This document shows positions 62,924 through 64,000 of a DNA stretch of 64,000 nucleotides, piece by piece (the stretch's first letter is position 1; each line of letters begins with the position of its first letter). Source of the DNA: Pseudomonas cichorii (GTDB lineage: Bacteria > Pseudomonadota > Gammaproteobacteria > Pseudomonadales > Pseudomonadaceae); the NCBI RefSeq assembly GCF_018343775.1, contig NZ_CP074349.1, positions 1,726,001 through 1,790,000 of the forward strand, written 5' to 3'. A model generated the notes under the pieces. The model ran no database searches and was not told the origin of the DNA. It saw only the letters and a list, made by a program, of their open reading frames with translations. A program made the position numbers and the translations under genes.

Positions 62924-63763
62924 TCATTGCGACTGGCTGCGCCGCGAGGCGGGCAGCAGTTTGGCGACAGGTTCGGCATTGTTACTGTGTTGGCCAAAGC
63001 TGGCGTTGTAAGTGGCGATCACTTCGGCAGCGATGGAAATGGCGATCTCGACGGGCAGCTTGCCTTTGACCTGCGCCAGGCCCATGGGGCAGCGCATGCG
63101 TTGCAGCAAGGCGGGCTCAAAGCCGCGTTCTTTCAGGCGATGCTCGAACTTGACGCGCTTGGTCCGGGAGCCGATCAGCCCGAAATAGCCAAAGTCGCCG
63201 CGCTTGAGAATGGCGGCTGTCAGTTCCAGATCCAGTTGATGGTTGTGCGTCATGACAATGCAGTAACTGCCTTTGGGCAGTTGCGCGACCTCATCGACAG
63301 GCTCGTCATTGACGATTTTCAGCACGGCCTCGGGCAAGTGTTCCGGGAACTCCTGTTCGCGAGAGTCGATCCAGCGCACCCGGCAGGGCAGGCTGGCCAG
63401 CAGCGGCACCAGCGCCCGGCCCACATGACCTGCGCCGAACACTGCAATCTGCGCCTGTGGCTGGCCCATGGGCTCGAACAGCAGAACGTTCACGCCACCG
63501 CAACACTGGCCAAGGCTGGCACCGAGGTTGAAGCGCTCCAGGTGCGTCTGCTGAGTGCCGCTGGTCAGCATGTCACGGGCGATTTCCATGGCCTTGTATT
63601 CCAGGTGCCCGCCACCGATGGTGTCGTGGATCCCCTGCGCCGTGACCACCATCTTGGAACCCGCATTGCGTGGCGTCGAGCCCAGTTCTTCGATGATGGT
63701 GACCAGAATGCACGGCTCACCTTGGGCCTGTAGCCTGGCCAGGGCGCTGATCCAGTCGTTCAT
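62924..63763 (-). CDS. xdhC: XdhC, xanthine dehydrogenase maturation/molybdenum-cofactor insertion protein
   Basis: A 279-aa accessory protein that binds and helps sulfurate Moco before insertion into XdhB. The N-terminal XdhC/CoxI domain has LGQCCGGVNVLL, and a Rossmann-like domain has QIAVFGAGHVGRALVPLL and GSYCIVMTHNHQLD. The ATG at 63763 (MNDWISALARLQ) is the family start; the longer frame to 63937 overlaps xdhB. Fourth-to-last step partner of guaD in an xdhB-xdhC-guaD operon. Confidence 0.95.
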   Translation of the reverse strand: MNDWISALARLQAQGEPCILVTIIEELGSTPRNAGSKMVVTAQGIHDTIGGGHLEYKAMEIARDMLTSGTQQTHLERFNLGASLGQCCGGVNVLLFEPMGQPQAQIAVFGAGHVGRALVPLLASLPCRVRWIDSREQEFPEHLPEAVLKIVNDEPVDEVAQLPKGSYCIVMTHNHQLDLELTAAILKRGDFGYFGLIGSRTKRVKFEHRLKERGFEPALLQRMRCPMGLAQVKGKLPVEIAISIAAEVIATYNASFGQHSNNAEPVAKLLPASRRSQSQ

Positions 63764-63810
63764 GTGTGCCTCGTGTCCATCGCTGTAGGGGCGAATTGAT
63801 GTGTTCACAG

Positions 63811-64000
63811 TCATCTGTTCAGCCGCCGCATCTGCTCGCAGCCCCACAAAACCCGCTCCGGCGTCGCGGGCGCATCGATGTCGGGTTGATGCCGATAATC
63901 CCCCAGGCTTGCCACCGCATCCTTGATCGCACACCACGCCGCAATCCCCAGCATGAAGGGCGGTTCGCCCACGGCTTTGGAATGGAACACCGTGTCTTCA
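63811..64000 (-). CDS. xdhB: XdhB, xanthine dehydrogenase molybdopterin subunit (C-terminal end only)
   Basis: The frame on the minus strand from the right edge reads FHSKAVGEPPFMLGIAAWCA and ends CEQMRRLNR before a TGA at 63811-63813. KAVGEPP is the conserved C-terminal active-site loop, containing the catalytic Glu, of xanthine dehydrogenase large subunits. About 62 codons are visible; the rest lies beyond the window. It precedes xdhC by 47 bp, with a half REP (TGTAGGGGCGAATT) in the gap. Confidence 0.92.
   Translation of the reverse strand, partial: EDTVFHSKAVGEPPFMLGIAAWCAIKDAVASLGDYRHQPDIDAPATPERVLWGCEQMRRLNR

Noticed and set aside
1..64000. CRISPR array, insertion sequence, prophage or integrase
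   Set aside because: No regularly spaced direct repeats, transposase, recombinase or phage structural reading frames were seen. The repeated sequences present are REP-type.

Overview
The window reads as chromosome of a plant-associated fluorescent Pseudomonas, most likely from or near the P. syringae complex. This rests on the folD / tRNA-Arg-His-Leu / tig-clpP-clpX-lon-hupB-ppiD order, a ClpP that resembles the P. syringae form as I remember it, dispersed Pseudomonas REP sequences, and a perfect HrpL-type hrp box in front of a HrpK/NolX-like type III gene. Species assignment is inference. I see no rRNA, insertion sequence, integrase or CRISPR array.

Layout. 1-9.9 kb: end of folD, three tRNAs, then the trigger factor, ClpXP, Lon, HU and PpiD protein-quality-control block, with a heat-shock-type promoter before lon and a tRNA-Cys-like relic between hupB and ppiD. 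10-13.6 kb: an orphan HisKA_2 sensor kinase divergent from the hrp-box gene. 13.7-23.6 kb: fabI, a yejABEF-type peptide ABC transporter with two paralogous binding proteins, and mltD. 23.7-27.2 kb: gloB, a YafS-like methyltransferase, rnhA, dnaQ and a streptothricin-acetyltransferase-like GNAT gene. 27.2-39.3 kb: the accessory block, with a hairpin-rich dispersed repeat, a small orphan gene and two giant paralogous proteins (1733 and 1722 aa). Each giant ends in an aspzincin-like (M35) zinc-protease signature, and they flank an FMN reductase. 39.3-48.7 kb: valine-catabolism-like enzymes, an EmrAB-like pump, a ZntB-type transporter, an aldo/keto reductase and a Cache-domain chemoreceptor. 48.7-54.3 kb: a RutR-like TetR regulator, ACC deaminase with its divergent Lrp-type regulator, a DUF808 membrane protein, a PAP2 phosphatase and an Ais/PmrG-like histidine phosphatase. 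54.4-64 kb: purine salvage and degradation, from a Tsx-like porin through guanine deaminase, xanthine dehydrogenase and urate hydroxylase to ureidoglycolate, with a GntR/FCD regulator.

How genes work together. The purine genes form an almost complete route: nucleoside entry (Tsx), guanine to xanthine (GuaD), xanthine to urate (XdhB, XdhC), urate to allantoin (PuuD, HiuH, UraD), allantoin to allantoate (PuuE), then allantoicase and ureidoglycolate lyase. Three TTGTRTACAA-type sites around hiuH and gntR are candidate operators. The type III gene, ACC deaminase and the giant metalloprotease proteins all suggest interaction with hosts or competitors.

The strongest candidate for something little described is the pair of giant proteins with C-terminal HELSH...(G/N)TEDxAY and NADS signatures. 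The HrpL-box NolX/HrpK-like gene, which is not accompanied by hrp/hrc genes in this window, comes second.
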